6,274 nt of DNA from Azonexaceae bacterium. GTDB lineage: Bacteria; Pseudomonadota; Gammaproteobacteria; Burkholderiales; Rhodocyclaceae. Below, in pieces: positions 4,762 through 6,274 of this stretch. The notes under the pieces are model-generated. The model was not told the DNA's origin, made no database searches, and saw only the letters and a list, made by a program, of their open reading frames with translations. Within the stretch, counting starts at the first letter, position 1. The number at the start of each line of letters is the position of its first letter. Position numbers and translations under genes: made by a program. The DNA lies in the NCBI GenBank assembly GCA_009469665.1, contig SSTB01000087.1:1-6274 (forward strand), read 5' to 3'.

Positions 4762-4791
4762 AAAAAAGACCCCGCCAGGCGGGGTCTTTTT
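4762..4791. terminator. Bidirectional rho-independent terminator
   Basis: An 8-bp stem GACCCCGC/GCGGGGTC (4768-4775 with 4779-4786) closes a 3-nt loop. It has six A's on the left and five T's on the right, so it can act on both strands. It lies about 20 nt past the stop of the minus-strand PEP-CTERM gene, which it should terminate. It would also stop rightward transcription coming from the tRNA or island side. Confidence 0.85.
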
Positions 4792-4809
4792 GCGGGAGCT
4801 GACTCCGAA

Positions 4810-5310
4810 TCAGGCGCGCTTGCGGCGGGTCATGCCCAGGCCGGCGAACGCCAGGCCGAAGAGCGCGAGGGTCGCGGGTTCCGGAATATCGGCGCGGATA
4901 AAGGCCGTACCACCGGTAAATCCAGTTGCGTTTTCGGTGTGGAAGAGATCGATGGTGTGATCGCCTGCGAAGAGATTGAAAATCGCATGACTGAGGCGCA
5001 GATCGGCCCAGGCGGAATCGCCATCGGCGGCGAAGGACTGGATACCGTCATTGGCGTCGGCGTCGGAAGTGAATTGCATGGCGCCGCCATCGATGCTGAA
5101 ACCAAACTCGTCGCCGATAATGAAACCGTCGGTGATCCGAATCTTGACGTGGGTCCCTTCAGCCACGCTGACGGTGAAGGTGTCAACGAAACCGAGATCG
5201 CCAAAGTTGAAGGCATCCCATGAACCGACGGTCAGGGGAGTGGCGGAAGCCAGACCGGCGGAGCCGGCGAAAGCCAGGGCGACGGCAGCTTTCTTAAAGG
5301 TGTTGATCAT
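4810..5310 (-). CDS. PEP-CTERM sorting-domain protein, secreted
   Basis: A 166-residue protein with an N-terminal signal peptide (about 1-23, cleavage near ASA-T). The beta-rich body has many Asp/Gly/Phe/Thr residues and no cysteine. It ends in a textbook PEP-CTERM tail: IPEP (142-145), a hydrophobic transmembrane stretch (about 146-160) and a basic RRKRA end. Such proteins are exported by Sec and handled by an exosortase (EpsH/XrtA type), usually in bacteria making exopolysaccharide, flocs or biofilm. The central domain is not identified; it resembles the small beta-sandwich modules common in PEP-CTERM proteins. ATG at 5310 has AAGGA (plus-strand 5320-5324) 9 nt upstream. It is single-gene, with its own terminator and a sigma-54-like promoter upstream, and is divergent from the TPR protein gene. 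No exosortase gene is in the window. Confidence 0.9.
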   Translation of the reverse strand: MINTFKKAAVALAFAGSAGLASATPLTVGSWDAFNFGDLGFVDTFTVSVAEGTHVKIRITDGFIIGDEFGFSIDGGAMQFTSDADANDGIQSFAADGDSAWADLRLSHAIFNLFAGDHTIDLFHTENATGFTGGTAFIRADIPEPATLALFGLAFAGLGMTRRKRA

Positions 5311-5405
5311 GATTGTTGTTCCTTTTTGGGTGAAATTATGGATTTCTGGAGGGCCATGATTTCTGGCCTGTGGCTCAGCCGGAAGAACCTCGCGTTCTCA
5401 TTGTA

Positions 5406-5421
5406 AGCAAATCTTGTACCA
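5406..5421 (-). promoter_or_regulatory. Sigma-54 (-24/-12) promoter for the PEP-CTERM gene
   Basis: On the minus strand TGGTAC-AAGAT-TTGCT matches the TGGCACG-N4-TTGCW consensus at all but two positions, with the required 12-nt GG-to-GC spacing. Transcription would start near 5395, leaving a leader of about 85 nt before the ATG. PEP-CTERM genes are known to be controlled by the PrsK/PrsR two-component system with RpoN, which supports the reading. An AT-rich stretch (5421-5445) directly upstream could aid DNA bending. Confidence 0.6.
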
Positions 5422-5701
5422 ATTTTATTTATTTAATAAAGACAATAGGTTGGAGTTTTACTGGCTTTGGGTGTGTAAATTCTTCCGACAGTGAGCCGGG
5501 GGGCATTGGGGATATGCGGCCGACACTTGGCGGAGATTTCCTGAACACCGGGGAGATCCATTGCCGTCGCGGGCTCGGTGCGATTCCGCTACAGAGCGTG
5601 CATGAATCCAGCTCGTCCGGGCGACGCCTTTTCCCACCGACCGTCTTCGCGTAACCTCTTGTCAATGGGTATCGAGAGCGGATTCTCGTCTCACACGCGG
5701 T
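5422..5701. other. Divergent intergenic region with possible activator sites
   Basis: No gene is credible here. The hexamer CCGACA (TGTCGG on the minus strand) occurs at 5485-5490 and 5520-5525, about 90-130 nt upstream of the proposed sigma-54 start, a distance at which enhancer-binding regulators act. For the rightward gene, TTGTCA (5659-5664) is a fair -35 but its -10 is poor. A CGAGA-N6-TCTCG inverted repeat (5673-5688) lies just before the ribosome-binding site. All are tentative. Confidence 0.25.
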
Positions 5702-5716
5702 AAGGGGAGCTGCGCC

Positions 5717-6274
5717 ATGGCGGCTTGCGAACTTCGAGGATTGAGCTGGTGGCGCGGCGCCATCTGGCTCGTGCTTGTTCTGGCGACGGGGTCGGTTGTC
5801 GCAGGCGATCCATCCGACCGTGGTCTTGGTGACATCCTTGCCGTTCTCGACAGTCATCCGGTTGATCGTGCCCGGCTGCAAGAATTCCGCCAGACGCTCG
5901 AAAGCGTTCCGTCCCCCGACCTCGCAGGCACCGACCTTGCCGAATTCCACTTACGGCGCGCCCGGGCGGCGCGCGAGCTCGGGCTCGTCGGTCCGGAAAT
6001 CCGCGAGTTGCGGCGGGTCGTCGACTTGGGGGGCGGCAAGGAGCCCCATCGGGCATGGGCCGAACTTGGCGGGGCCGAGTTCGGCGGTGGGAGTTTCCGC
6101 AGCGGTCTGGCGGCAAAACTGCGAGCCTTGGAATCGACTCCGGAAAATGCGCTCGGCTTCAAGCTGGCCCTCCACGCTCAGCTGGCCGATTCGTACCGCC
6201 GTCTGGGGGATTTTTCCGCGGCGCGTCAGCACGTCCGCCATGCTGAAGGCCTGCTGACGCGGCTCAAGGCGTCC
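5717..6274 (+). CDS. Exported TPR-like repeat protein, N-terminal part (runs off the window)
   Basis: An open frame of 186 codons with no stop before the window end. ATG 5717 has AAGGGGAG (5702-5709) seven nt upstream. The N-terminus is a signal peptide or anchor: a Trp/Arg start, hydrophobic core about 14-27, and a possible cleavage after VVA near 29. The rest is helical and rich in Leu, Ala and Arg. Residues about 147-180 (LALHAQLADSYRRLGDFSAARQHVRHAEGLL region) fit the tetratricopeptide pattern, and 76-140 looks like weaker helical repeats. TPR proteins mediate protein contacts. Large secreted ones may continue into CHAT protease or other domains, but nothing visible decides that. It is divergent from the PEP-CTERM gene; a link to export or polysaccharide assembly is only suggested by proximity. 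Confidence 0.7.
   Translation, partial: MAACELRGLSWWRGAIWLVLVLATGSVVAGDPSDRGLGDILAVLDSHPVDRARLQEFRQTLESVPSPDLAGTDLAEFHLRRARAARELGLVGPEIRELRRVVDLGGGKEPHRAWAELGGAEFGGGSFRSGLAAKLRALESTPENALGFKLALHAQLADSYRRLGDFSAARQHVRHAEGLLTRLKAS

Noticed and set aside
4696..5223. Plus-strand 175-codon ORF opposite the PEP-CTERM gene
   Set aside because: It is antisense to a clear PEP-CTERM protein and reads through the terminator hairpin.
5370..5654. Plus-strand 94-codon ORF in the divergent spacer
   Set aside because: It has no family resemblance and covers the sigma-54 promoter. The Ser/Gly-rich sequence looks random.
5429..5950. Minus-strand 173-codon ORF over the divergent spacer and TPR gene start
   Set aside because: It overlaps the signal peptide of the TPR-like gene, has low-complexity composition and no ribosome-binding site or family resemblance.
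5775..6257. Plus-strand 160-codon ORF within the TPR-like gene
   Set aside because: It is a frame-shifted shadow. The frame from ATG 5717 has the signal peptide, ribosome-binding site and TPR pattern, and stays open to the window end.

Overview
The window looks like the right-hand end of an integrated genomic island joined to host chromosome. The host is probably a high-GC gamma- or betaproteobacterium. Three things point that way: a LexA-type CTGT-N8-ACAG box, a PEP-CTERM (exosortase-sorted) protein gene with a sigma-54-type promoter, and DUF4124-type periplasmic proteins. The junction is marked by the 3' part of a tRNA-Leu(UAG) gene at about 4514-4568. It runs from the anticodon stem-loop to CCA and has no matching 5' half upstream, which is how a displaced tRNA 3' end looks at the far end of an element inserted into that tRNA. 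The intact tRNA, the other att site and the integrase would lie outside the window to the left.

Island side (1 to about 4513). A small minus-strand hypothetical gene ends at a terminator near the left edge. Divergent from it is a two-gene unit of exported proteins that overlap by 7 nt. The first is a small DUF4124-like protein. The second joins a DUF4124-like N-terminus to a staphylococcal-nuclease domain in which one of the two usual active-site arginines appears to be serine. Next comes an extended -10 promoter and a perfect 16-bp palindrome in front of three overlapping genes. These are a HigB/RelE-like toxin, a HigA-like HTH antitoxin with a long C-terminal extension, and a SecB-like chaperone. 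Together they form a toxin-antitoxin-chaperone (TAC) module of the kind typified by M. tuberculosis HigB1-HigA1-Rv1957. In such systems the chaperone protects an aggregation-prone antitoxin. This is the most interesting system in the window. A divergent SRAP-domain (YedK/HMCES-like) protein follows 14 nt later. After it, a consensus LexA box sits 8 nt upstream of an unrecognised 109-residue ORF. The island ends with direct and inverted repeats next to the tRNA fragment that may be recombinase-binding sites.

Host side (4569-6274). A featureless stretch leads to a bidirectional terminator, then a minus-strand gene for a 166-residue secreted PEP-CTERM protein. Its upstream region carries a good -24/-12 (sigma-54) match, in line with the PrsK/PrsR/RpoN control known for such genes. 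Divergent from it, across about 400 nt, a plus-strand gene for a signal-peptide-bearing, TPR-like protein runs off the window end.

All product names come from reading motifs by eye. No database search was possible.
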